From contig NC_081412.1 in NCBI RefSeq assembly GCF_030272615.1, positions 542,644,335 to 542,708,334 on the forward strand: 64,000 nt of DNA. Direction: 5' to 3'. Position 1 is the stretch's first letter. Each line of letters begins with the position of its first letter. The stretch comes from Cryptomeria japonica (lineage: Eukaryota; Streptophyta; Pinopsida; Cupressales; Cupressaceae). A program made the translations under genes and the position numbers. Positions 1 to 9,785 of this stretch are shown here, piece after piece. The notes under the pieces are model-generated. The model saw only the letters and a program-made list of their open reading frames with translations. It was not told where the DNA came from and did not search any database.

Positions 1-362
1 AAATTCTTATAAGGAATAACAAGCTGATTATAATGAAATGACAATAACTGGTTAATACTGATACAAAGTAACACTAACATGAAACTTTGATGACAATCTA
101 ATACACATCACTGTTGAACTTACCCCTACCTCATATAACCCTATGTTGGCTAGGCCCCACCATAATTAGAAGATCCTAATTACTACTATGCTAAACCTTG
201 CATTGATTGTCACAATTTGATAGTGAGTTGAGTTAGTCCATTAGCGAGATTGGGAAAGAGTTTGGTATTGAGTTTGGTGTTGGTGGAAGGTTTAAGGAGG
301 TACACTACAACATGAAATGACTCTTATTGTCCCTCATGTGAATTTTCTCCTCTTGAATTACT
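1..362. other. non-genic left edge
   Basis: AT-rich sequence with no open frame of note, no LTR edge and no RNA gene that I can recognise. It may be degraded repeat DNA. Confidence 0.5.
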
Positions 363-760
363 ATGACATGGATGACCCTTCCTTCCATTTCCTACACCCT
401 ATTTTCTAACCCATGCCTCATAACCTTTACCTCACTTCCTAACATTATTACCTTCCATCTACCTTTCATATCCCCTCTCTTAACCTCCTTCACTTTCCTA
501 CATCCTATCCTAAACCTTAACCTCATACACATTTACTTTTACTTCACCTACCTAACCCCATTCCATCATTCACATCTTTTTATCTCCCCCCATTCACTTT
601 CCTACCTTCCAAACCCCTAACATATCCTAACTTACTCTTTCACCATTACATCCTTCATCACTTACCTCCCTGTCTTATCCTAACCCACACCTCATAACCT
701 TATACCTCTCATCTTCCATTTTATACCACCTTCCTATCACAGTACGCTTATCCTCCCTTC
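363..760. repeat. pyrimidine/A-rich, G-poor degenerate repeat
   Basis: The plus strand is almost free of guanine. From 416 to 671 (256 nt) there is no G at all. Related phrases recur inside it: one built on CCTCATAACCTT appears near 416 and again near 690, and variants of CCTACA(C/T)CCTAT recur, which suggests an old tandem repeat with a unit that has blurred. An 85-codon open frame across 363-620 exists only because the composition has few stop codons. It is rich in S, T, L, P and F and is not credible as a gene. Confidence 0.6.
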
Positions 761-1447
761 CAAAACATCAACAAAAAATGGCACTCGATCACTACACAGT
801 GGTCTGATGGTCCTACAACAAGGAGTTTCTACCACAACCATATATACCAGCATCCATACCCAAGGTAAGCTGCTCAGCTAGAGCCTATGTTCAGGCCACA
901 TCCAATAGATGTTGGATACAAGAGTGGCACAATCTGTGTTCTTCCCTATTTGATCACGCAGGTTTAGGTCATCTTGCTCCTTAATTAGGGTCTTCCCGAA
1001 GAGGTTATGCCTATAAAGAGGATAATTGATCATTTCATTTGATCAACCATCCAAATCAGTCTTATTTATCTCTTTTTCTACCAGACTAAATATGAGCTAG
1101 GGAAAAAAAATTATGAGCAGGAAAATTCATTATAATAAAGATAAAACTTGATCATCAGCCAACTCAAATGCAACCTCCTATGTAAATTCAAGCGATTGCA
1201 TCACTACATAAAGAAAATTCGACACATTGTCATAAACATAATGATTTTTTCTTCAAGAAAACATCTTGTGAATGAATTGGTTGATTACCCTACCTTTTTT
1301 CTTTAACCAGATCTTGGCGGCATCGCAATCCTGAACTGTTTCCCTCCTTGTAATGCCCAATTTTTTTGTGAATATGGTAGAGGTTGATGGGATGAAGAGG
1401 CGGGATTAATGTTTATCAAATGATTTGTTTTTTTTTTTTTTTTTTAA
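761..1447. other. non-genic spacer
   Basis: No coding signal is visible on either strand. It ends in a poly-T run of about 20 nt just before 1446, which borders the palindromic repeat that follows. Confidence 0.45.
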
Positions 1448-1650
1448 GTAATGCTCGTGGTCGTCAAAATTTTGACGAATGCAGGCACTTTTTCAAAAAA
1501 ACAAATTTCATTTCCAATTCCTTCTCCATCAAAACAAAATGTTGAATTATCGTCGGAATTTCGACGAATGCGGGCATTTTAAAAAAAAAAAAATCTAAAT
1601 TTGGTCACAATATGCCTTCTCCAACAAAAACCTTCGTCAGAATTTTAGGC
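1448..1650. repeat. tandem repeat with 18-bp palindrome
   Basis: A perfect palindrome, TCGTCAAAATTTTGACGA, lies at 1461-1478. A near copy (TCGTCGGAATTTCGACGA) lies about 90 bp downstream, ending near 1568, and a third decayed copy (TTCGTCAGAATTTTAGG) near 1630. The first two are each followed by ATGC(A/G)GGCA(C/T)TTT and then an A-rich run, so the unit is about 90 bp. No protein or known element class could be assigned. Confidence 0.6.
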
Positions 1651-1720
1651 CAAATGTATTAGTGATAGATGAGCGAGGGGTTTCATCTCTTGAATCAAAA
1701 TATCTAGGGAAGGTTAGAAC

Positions 1721-2366
1721 TTAATTGCGATGAGGGTAGTGATCAAACACATACTTGTAAAGGGCATAAATAAGCCCTTGGTGGAGTGTTGGGATAGCAT
1801 CTTTTAAGATACTAGCGAATAGGGAATTAAAATGGTAATAAGGTAGATTAATATTTTCTCCGTGCCTTATATGATTGAGAATAGGGAAATGGTAGCCATG
1901 CACAATAGTATAATGTCCTTCCAATGTTAAATAATTCATGATAAAGTAACTTAACATTGCATAGGGTTTAGCGAGGCTATAGCGATCATACCCATTTTGC
2001 ACCACCACCAATCTTTCACCTTTCTCAAAAAAATTCTTTAGATAGCTCTTGTACTCTCCAGAGTTTCTCTTCTCAATCTTCTTCACATCATTCCTTAAAC
2101 CAATCACCTTTGCAATAAAATTAGGCGAGACTACGAAGGAGACTTTTTTTGATAGAGACTTCACCTTTCTGCCAAGATTTACAAAATATCGATGAAAGCA
2201 CTCTATTATAGGCTTTTATGGCAAAGAAAAAATGAGTCATCCCAGCTCTATGGAACAAGTCCCACACTTCTTTTTTTTCAAGGTCTTTGCAATTTTTTGG
2301 CTCTGACCTCTTCAATGGATCCCCAATTTCATTAATCAGAATCACATTAACTTGGAAAGAGATCAA
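1721..2366 (-). pseudogene. unrecognised broken gene, C-terminal part
   Basis: Two overlapping minus-strand frames (1721-2164 and 2121-2366) read as one protein split by a frameshift near 2140. The joined product would be about 215 residues. It is basic and aromatic, with phrases such as EVWDLFHRAGMTHFF upstream and NLPYYHFNSLFASILKD followed by PTLHQGLIYALYKYV downstream. The residue pattern (few low-complexity runs, regular hydrophobic spacing) looks like real protein rather than chance. I do not recognise the family, and no catalytic motif is visible. It may be a decayed transposon ORF or a repeated plant protein fragment. It lies downstream of the LINE remnant on the same strand. Confidence 0.4.
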
Positions 2367-2441
2367 AAAGTGACACAGAGAATACCCACAATTCGTATCG
2401 CTAACCCCACCAAATAAGGACCAACTTTTAAAAAGGTAGTT

Positions 2442-2711
2442 TTAAAAATGATCGTCAAGCCTTTTTAGACAAGTGAAAGGACACTTCACATCATGATTTT
2501 TTTTTCCAAGGAGCGAGATAAATCTATCATTTTTCCATCTAATAATTTCCTCATTCTTGACAATTAAGACTAAGTAGTGATAGGATTGCTCCGTATCAGT
2601 GATGATATTAATAATATTAATTTTGCTTGTGCCATGATAAGTCCTAAAAGGAATCCAACACAACACCTCTAATAAAATATATGTTAGTAGCCATCCTTGT
2701 TTTAATTCCAA
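2442..2711 (-). pseudogene. unrecognised ORF fragment
   Basis: An 89-codon minus-strand frame just upstream of the fragment at 1721-2366 and in the same orientation. It holds a plausible beta-rich stretch (YHYLVLIVKNEEIIRWKND), but the family is unknown. It may be the N-terminal part of the same broken gene, because about 75 bp and a frame change separate the two. It could also be chance in AT-rich DNA. Confidence 0.25.
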
Positions 2712-2970
2712 AATATTTGGTGCCCTTTCACCCTATCCTTAATAATAAATCAACCTCTTCTATTATCATTATTACCAGTATAAGAGACATAGTCAACCAA
2801 ATAGGACTTACTCCTTTCATCAGCAAGAATATTTTTAAGCCTGATAGCAATTTGCATAAAATTAAAGAAATATCATTCATCATGATTTAATCCTTGATGG
2901 GCCACTTCATTGGTCACTATGTTCCCCTCCATGACAATGTGGTGGATTTTGATTTTGGGAAAGTAGCCTA

Positions 2971-3330
2971 TCAAACTTTTTCTTTCTTCCATACTTTTTT
3001 TTCCCATGGAGTATTCACCTTTCCATTAAAGAAATCCACAATTAACCTGGAATTGCCTTCTAGGATAACATGTTGATAGTTTGATTGACGTAGATGCCTA
3101 AGCCCTTGCCAGGTAGCAACAACCTCTGCCCTATTATTGGATCCCTTGCCCAAATTAAAATAGTACCCTTCTATCAAAAGTCCCCCACTATCTCTGATAA
3201 CACCCCCCACTCTAGATAACCCAAGATTACCCTTAGTACAACCATCAAAGTTGCATTTAATCCAACCATCATCTAGAGGGGTCCAAGAACAAACTTTTCT
3301 TAATATCACTTTGTTCCAATTTAAATTCAA
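2971..3330 (-). pseudogene. LINE-type RNase H domain remnant
   Basis: The minus-strand frame of 119 residues has the hallmarks of the RNase H-like domain at the end of plant LINE ORF2. It opens with a W-P-x5-GW-K-NFDG start, continues through GGVIRDSGG and NNRAE, and ends in HVILEGNSRLIVD. The first two acidic residues (NFDG and RAE) are present. The third is expected as EGDS but reads EGNS here, so a catalytic Asp is changed to Asn. The domain follows directly on the zf-RVT remnant at higher coordinates, the normal order for this family. It has no credible start of its own and belongs to a dead insertion. Confidence 0.8.
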
Positions 3331-4500
3331 GAGATTATGTGTTATACCCGAGTATTATTTAATTCTTATATCAAACAAACTTGACATGGCCTTGGACAAA
3401 TCGAAGGAAGCAAAATTCAAGTTCTCCTTAATTTTTCATTTTATGATGTGAAACAACACCTTACTATTTCTAGCCTCTTCTCAAAATATCCTATTATTAT
3501 GCTCCTTCCATATATTCCATGCAATAAAAGGGGGGATTTGGAACCATAGGTTTTTGATGATAGGATGTGTAAAAGGACTATGATCCCACTGATCCATCTA
3601 GACTCATATTACCCAAAAAGGTCCACACTATGTTAATGTCAGCTAGCATCTTCAACCAAACTTCTTTGGCAAATTAACAATGTAGAAAAATATGATTTAT
3701 ACTCTTGAGATTCTTACAACAAAGGATGCATTTGTTAACAAGAGAGAAACTTGTCTTGGTCAAGTTATCAATGGTCAAGATATTACCATGGGTCGTAACC
3801 GACTAGAAACAAGTAATTTTTGGGATTAAGCTTTTGACCCAAATGAGATTCTAGTTGGAGTGTTCTATTGAATCAACCTCAATAGCATTGTAGATAGATT
3901 TAACTAAGAAGGCACTTGAGGGATTATGATGCCATATCCATTCATCCTCTATGTGGGGAGAAAATAAGGATTAGTCTCTCAAGGTGGGATATAATTGTTG
4001 ATCCTTCTCCATCATTTGTCTTTTATTGGCATTAGACATGTCATTGCTATTCCTAACCCAATCCATGAAGTTTTTCTATCTAGCCTAACCTCCCTACCAC
4101 GACAAGTATCCTTGGACATGGGTACCATAGCATTGAATAAGCATATTTTTAACCAAGTTGAATTAATTCATATCCGCAAGAGATTTATCTTTCAGCCATA
4201 TATCTTCCCAAAAGCTAGTGCGCCTTCCATTTCTAACAATTTTCCTTTCCCCCTTTCTTAAAACAATCACAATTTTAGTTATATTATTCCACAACAAGAT
4301 CCAGATTGCAACTCATGGTCAAGAAGAATAATGCTACTATTGGCATTATTAAGATATTTGTCTTTGAATATTTTAGCCTAGTCTTTTACACCTTCAATCA
4401 GTTTCCATCCAATTTTAGATTTTAAGGATTTGTTGAAAGGTCTTAGTTTTCTTAACCCAAGCCTCCCAACTTTTTAAAAGTTGTACACTTTGTCATAGGT
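3331..4500 (-). pseudogene. LINE ORF2 C-terminal reverse transcriptase and zf-RVT remnant
   Basis: Reading the minus strand downward, broken frames give the order typical of the end of a plant LINE reverse transcriptase. First comes a (G)GLGLRKLRPFNKSLKSK-GW block near 4400-4470 and a KYL motif. Then comes the NGRRTSFWEDIWL block near 4195-4225. A zf-RVT zinc-binding phrase (CILCCKNLKSINHIFLHC) follows at about 3680-3735, and the linker WNIWKEHNNRIF at about 3483-3520 leads into the RNase H domain. Several stops and frameshifts are present. The N-terminal endonuclease and RT palm are not seen, so this is a 5'-truncated copy, the usual outcome for LINEs. Confidence 0.75.
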
Positions 4501-4799
4501 AACCAAGGCCATGTTGACTGTTGGAATCGGGGATCATTGAGAGGCGGGAGGGGGGCAGGGGGATGAATTAGTGATCCATCGAATTTTAAAACTATAAACT
4601 CATTCTTTATCCACCGGTTAACAATGTGTAGCGTCATAAAATTGTGACCCTTGAAATTTTGACTGCGTTTTAGTTCCTCACCCTAGTGACTGCATTTCCA
4701 TACTCAATTGGGGTCCCTTTCTATATCATTCTTCCAAATCTCCCCCTGTTTCAGCCCTTATGTCACCTTGTGACCTTGTCCAAGCCCCAAAATAGGGTA

Positions 4800-4854
4800 G
4801 GACAGGGGTGTGGTACCCCTATCCCCCTTGGACAGGGGCATGTCACCCCTGTCC
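4800..4854. repeat. two tandem hairpins, 30-bp unit
   Basis: Unit 1 (4800-4824) pairs GGACAGGGGT with ACCCCTATCC, one mismatch, 5-nt loop. Unit 2 (4830-4854) pairs GGACAGGGG with CCCCTGTCC perfectly, 7-nt loop. Confidence 0.75.
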
Positions 4855-4973
4855 TCCCTCTTTGGGTGGCCCTAAAATGGGTCCATCTGACCCTTGGACC
4901 CAATTTTCTCTTCAAGATTTAATTTCCCCTATGTTGGCCTTCAGTGAGATGAAAATTAATTCTCCTAGGCAAG

Positions 4974-4980
4974 TATAAAA
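4974..4980 (+). promoter_or_regulatory. TATA box candidate
   Basis: TATAAAA lies in the LTR-like segment, about 120 bp downstream of the twin hairpins. It would suit an LTR promoter, but no transcript evidence is available. Confidence 0.3.
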
Positions 4981-5855
4981 ATGGATTTAGTCCTCTCATT
5001 TGCATATACAAGAATAAGAGAAGATAAGAAAAAAATGGGTAAACAAGTGGAAGGTCTCCATTATTGTCATCAAGCGTTTAAGTGTTCAAGTCTTCAAATA
5101 CCTTCTTCTTCAAGTGTCTTCTTCATTCATCCATTGGAGCAACATTACAAAATTCATTTGCAAGCATGTGTGTATGTTATGGTTTTATCATGTTACATGC
5201 CATTTCATGCAACACTTGTGATTACATTCAAGAAGCAAAGCAACCATCATCAACAAATTGTAGATCTACAAGGTATACATTTCCATTATTTACATTTAAG
5301 CATTTGCAATTACTTTCTTTCAAGGTTGATTCCTCAACCGGGGTTTGACTAAGGAAAAACCCTATCAAAAAACCTTCATCTCTTCTTTTCTATGTGTAGG
5401 TTGTAGATGTGCAATTGTAATTGTATATTTAGGATTCATTTGCAGAGACGGGAAAACCCTTTTTGACTTAGATTTTTTCGGAGGACCGGGCACAACTTGC
5501 CCTCCGTCTTGACGAATTTTCTCCAAATTTATAAGGTAGATATATATTAGTCTAAATATCTCAGATTCAAAGTTACAATGTGATCCCGAATCGGTAGCTC
5601 CTTATTTTGACCATTTTTTCTTCATTTTCTGCATAGTCAACAAGTCAACTCTTCTACTAGCAAAAGAGGGTAGATTGCATTACACCCTTGCAATTCACTT
5701 AATATTTAGATCCTTATTCACTCTAGGGTTTGGATCTAGTGAATTCAACCCCTGTTTTGAATGTAAAGTATCTTCCAAGTGAAAATCATTCTAGTGATTT
5801 CCTTTCTCTCTCCTAGGTGGGGAATCACTAGGGTTCAATTTTCCACTTTATACAA

Positions 5856-6753
5856 TGCCTAACAAATATGAACATAAACATGAAACAATAAAAGAAAAAA
5901 TCCACAACACCAATTTTTTTTAAATGGAAACCCGGAAAGGGAAAAACCACGGTGGAGTTGGAACCCATAATATTCATATACTATGGCCAGGAGTACATAA
6001 ATATTACATAGATGGGGAATGCACTTGCATTCAGGCTCACTGCCTAGAGCTCACTACTCAATAATAATTGCCTGAAAGGGTACAACCTTTAGGGAAGTCT
6101 CACCGACTTACAATTTGATTACAAAGTGAGTTTGTAATGAAATTATCTCTTAGAAAGCATCTGACAATGCAAAATTGAGTTCCGGTTACACTCTGTATTA
6201 CTAACTGTCTCTATTCTGCTGATTACCCTATTTTGGTCTCAGTTAGTTACCGGTTGATGTGAAAGTAAAATGAGCACATGAAACTATACTCAATCACACC
6301 AAAAATGATCTCCAAATACTCAACACATCATGACATACCAAAATTCAACCACTACAATGATCTTATATATCCAGTCTCACCACAAAAATAATTTCCTTCA
6401 AGTTAGCTTCAAGAGACGTAAAGTGTAGATGAAGTCAACTCTAATCTTGAATATACCATAGCACCAGACTAAAATATTACAACCACATTCCTAAAGGTCT
6501 TACCACACAATGAGATCACAAAAATAATTACTGCAAACACTGCAAACACTGGAGATGATTCTGAATCAACACATTACCAAAATACCCTGTTTTGTCGGTT
6601 AACTGTCTACCGGTTACCTCCATCTTCTGCATAATCTAAGTCATGACTATTGAATCAAGTCAACATGAAGAGTTGACATCAATGAAAATCTTAAAAAATT
6701 AATCAACCATTGAAAGTCTCCCAAAATCACCAGATGAGTGTTAATTGCCAACA
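5856..6753 (-). repeat. G 3' LTR
   Basis: The right edge is clear: TGCCAACA-like LTR end (GCCAACA at 6747-6753) followed by the polypurine tract. Near 5925 it carries the block TGGAAACCC...GGGAAAAACCACGG that is shared by every copia LTR in this window. The left edge at 5856 is tentative. Confidence 0.5.
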
Positions 6754-6754
6754 A

Positions 6755-6765
6755 TCTCCCCCTTT
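6755..6765 (-). other. polypurine tract of G
   Basis: The minus strand reads AAAGGGGGAGA directly before the LTR start TGTTGGCA. It is identical to the tract in the other copia copies. A second G5AGAG tract lies upstream on the minus strand, near 6986. Confidence 0.6.
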
Positions 6766-7470
6766 GGCATTGATGGCAATACCTGTGAAAAATGATTAAG
6801 TGCTGAAATCTGTACAACTGAATGAAAGAATAAAAGGATACAAGGATTCAAAGACTCCCCCTAAGATCAAAAATCTATAAGTGTACAATACACCGAGTTG
6901 TATACTTCATACAAAGAATTAGTCTATACACTATACTTTTCACCTCATCTCCTCTCTCCCTCTATACATTTTTCACTGCATGATCTCTCCCCCTTTGAGA
7001 ACAATGCCAAAGATAGCATGTCCATCAAAATTTATCTACACATATATAAAATCAATGGAGGATTAAATCTATACATGCTTCAATATATCTGCATAAGATA
7101 ACTTAAGGAACCCTATATAAGTGTTCCAACCTGCTCGCAACTTCTCCAAAATTGAAACAAAATTGTTCAAAACATATGCATGAAATTCTATAGCAGTAAT
7201 ATCTGTAGGAGTATCCTAAGACATATTTTGTATACAGTCCATTTTATGATACAATAAGGTGTCCAACCGGGGACCAATAGGTTTCGGAGTTCACTTGTTC
7301 GCCGAATTATCCTCTCCTTCTCCTTCTCAAAATTTATGATCCGCTCAGTGATATTCAAAATTTGTCCCTCTATACTACCGGTTAGATTTGTTGTGGGATC
7401 ATAGGACTGAGAGATCTGAATGAGCTATCCTTTACAGTTCCCTATTTGCTTGTCTATGTCAATTGTAAAA
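6766..7470 (-). other. G 3' untranslated segment
   Basis: No coding frame is visible. It holds a second purine tract near 6986 beside an ACAATGCCAAAG phrase, as in the 3' leaders of the copia elements further right. Confidence 0.4.
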
Positions 7471-8483
7471 TTAATCAAAATTAGACAAGACATATATTTT
7501 ACTACCTTCTCCTAATGCTTCATCAACTAGTTTTAACTCCTTATCTAACTGTACCTTATCATTATATATCATTTGCAAAAATGTCAGAGTTTTAGCGTCT
7601 TTAAACTTCTCCATGGCTTGCTGGGAGGATGCCTTAGACAAAGAATCAAATTTGTTGGATATATGATCAATTAAATTGTTTAGCTTAATTACCAGATGAG
7701 CTAGTGCTTGCATCAAGTTAAACTTCTGATATCTCCTAACCCAAAACTTTCACTGATTTCTCAATTATTTTCTTCTCCTCTAACTCAGACTGGGCTAACT
7801 CTTGACTGGATTGCACCTGAAGAGAAACAACAACTATCATCCTCTCAGCCAGAGAAATTTGAGAAAAAAGTTTATTAAAATTGATGTTGAACTAAGGAAA
7901 AATCCATAGGCTTTGAGTTTTAGCAGTGTCAACTACCACTAATACCAGAGTTTCCAAACCCTTTCCCTTATCCTTATTCTTGTCCTTATCCTTACTTGGT
8001 TCGACCTATTTTTCTTCATCTTTCTTCTTAGCTTCAACAAGTCTAGATTTATCTTCCTTGGGTGCCTCTTATACACTGGTGTCACCACCTTGTGCACCAT
8101 CCATGGTCTCTACTAGTTTGTCATTATTATTTGTAGCCTCATCAACAACATAATCCAAAATTTGTTGATCACCACCATCCTACATATCCTCATCTTTATT
8201 TACAGTTTCTGTTAGAGGGTTATCTGATTGAGTGGCTTTATTTTGAGAATCATTATCTGCAAGCTGGTTCTTAGTTAGAAACTTTTTCCAAATTTCATTG
8301 GTGTGTCTCCTTATTTCTTCATCTCTTCCAACCATCAAACTATTCACCCGTGTTTACTTTGAAATTCCTTTTTATTAGTGTGGAAGGGGGAAAAGTAAGA
8401 CTAGGTGACTAGGACCTAATCCCATGTTTGCCAGCACATTGGGAATATGAAAGAGCCTAGGGAGATAGTTCACTTTGACTACT
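7471..8483 (-). pseudogene. orphan lysine-rich ORF in element G
   Basis: Reading downward from 8340, one frame runs for about 210 codons with only four stops, then shifts frame near 7710 and stays open to 7471. It starts around VGRDEEIRRHTNEIWKKFL. It then passes an acidic N/D/Q-rich part and a charged linker (SKDKDKNKDKGKG), and a probable helical part (QSELEEKKIIEKSVKVLG). It ends with FDSLSKASSQQAMEKFKDAK and DKELKLVDEALGEG. A further N-terminal piece in another frame (8400-8483) reads VNYLPRLFHIPNVLANMGLG. No Gag, protease, integrase or RT motif is present. It may be captured host sequence or an accessory ORF of a non-autonomous element. The function is unknown. Confidence 0.45.
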
Positions 8484-9785
8484 TGTTGTGAGAAAGAGAG
8501 AGCTAAGGATTATCTCTTAGGGTTTCTATTCCTCTTGCTGAATATGAAGATAAGATGTGAAGGATTGATCAACTAGACTAGGAGATGAACAATGAATCAT
8601 ATATGAATTGAAATTGAACAAAATTGGAGATCTAAAACTAAGATACTAAAAGAAAAGAAGGGGGAGGAAACTAAATGTGCACCTGATGCTGAAAAATGAG
8701 CCAAACTAACAAGGACTAGGGTGCTACACCACTCTCCTATTTCTACAGACATGAGGCTGTAACTGAAAGGCTGCAAACTAGAGATCCTAAACCTTCAACT
8801 TGCTAAAACTCACCAATTTTGAGGGGGCCAAGGCACCACGCTCATGTCCTAGAGAGTATTAGGGTGCCATGCCCCTATCCCTGATAGATTTGGGTAAATT
8901 TGAGACTTCTGGGCAGTGCCTATGTCTTTTCCTGAGCTAAAAGTCCTTTGGGGTACTCGTTTCTGCACTTACAACTAAAAAGAGAGGGTTTGGGGTGGCT
9001 ATATAGGGTTTTGCCTTAGTCAAAATTCTATGTTGATGATTTCCACTTCCACAAATAGCCGATTTGTATAGTAAAATAGTGTGTGCAGGAATCTTGTGTG
9101 TGCAAGACCCTAAAATGAAAGAAAACAATCTAGAGCAACCCTAATTTCTTATAATTGAAAAAATAAATACTCTAGATCAATGATGCAAAGTGATCTAAAT
9201 AATGAATGTAAATGTGCCAATTGATGTAAATAAGCTCATACAAAGACATGAAAATTAAATAAAATCATACCAATCCCCGAGGGAGAGATATTCACCACTA
9301 GATCTCCTATTACTCTTCAATGTCTTCAAGGCTCCTAATTGATGATGAATGCTTGATGACTTGTTGTTGAATGTTGTTGAAGACTCCAAATAGGATTCTC
9401 TTTCACTACATCGAAGGCTCCTTGTACTCACCCCAACAACTTTTTCCTTCTATCTTAATTTTTAGTCCTTTCAAATGAAGAAAGAGAGCTCTTATGTATG
9501 AAACCCTAGATATTAATTTCAACTTAATTTCATCTTTAGGCCAACCTAGGAATTGAATTTCCCACCAATATTTTGGGGTTAAGAATTATAATATCATAGG
9601 ATTATGCTCCAAAAATTTCAAAAAAAAAGCTGAGGACCATGTGCACTTTCAACATGATCTGACCAACTTTTCACCAAAATTTCAGGGCTATTAGATATGA
9701 TGATATTGAGTGAATCCCAAAGTTACAACTGATTTTGAGGTGTTTTGATATGCGAAATTGGGCCTTAAAGATCAAAATAGGACAT
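8484..9785 (-). repeat. H 3' LTR, distal part
   Basis: Non-coding sequence continuing the LTR that starts at 11592 on the minus strand, resumed after the solo LTR. It includes a GGGGCATGG...CACCC block near 8822-8880, also seen at 4800-4854. The end at 8484 (TGTTGTG, giving ...CACAACA on the minus strand) is plausible but not proven. Confidence 0.4.

Larger units (their letters stand above)
4640..5855 (+). repeat. candidate plus-strand LTR/leader remnant, gypsy-like
   Basis: This stretch has no gene but looks like an LTR and leader. A GC-rich block with twin hairpins sits at 4800-4854, a TATAAAA box at 4974-4980, and short pyrimidine-rich segments follow. A similar block (GGGGCATGG-CACCC) occurs in the opposite orientation at about 8822-8880, inside the LTR assigned to element H, which supports a shared gypsy-type origin. 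The 123-codon open frame at 4981-5352 is not supported by any protein signature. The edges are uncertain, and no TSD was found. Confidence 0.35.
5856..8483 (-). mobile_element. element G: 3' part of a copia-like LTR element
   Basis: The segment has a 3' LTR (5856-6753), a polypurine tract right beside it (6755-6765) and an internal region on the minus strand. Where RT and RNase H would lie in an ordinary copia element there is instead a lysine-rich ORF of unknown kind (7471-8340 and perhaps beyond). The rest of the element, including its 5' LTR, is not in the window. The simplest reading is that H was inserted into G near 8483 and the remainder lies past the right edge. The left limit (TGCCTAAC at 5856, flank TACAA) and the right limit are my best estimates. 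Confidence 0.4.

Noticed and set aside
363-620. 85-codon open frame
   Set aside because: It arises from a guanine-free low-complexity stretch; there is no protein signature.
4981-5352. 123-codon open frame with a nearby TATAAAA
   Set aside because: It lies in LTR-like sequence, overlaps another frame of similar length, and has no domain.
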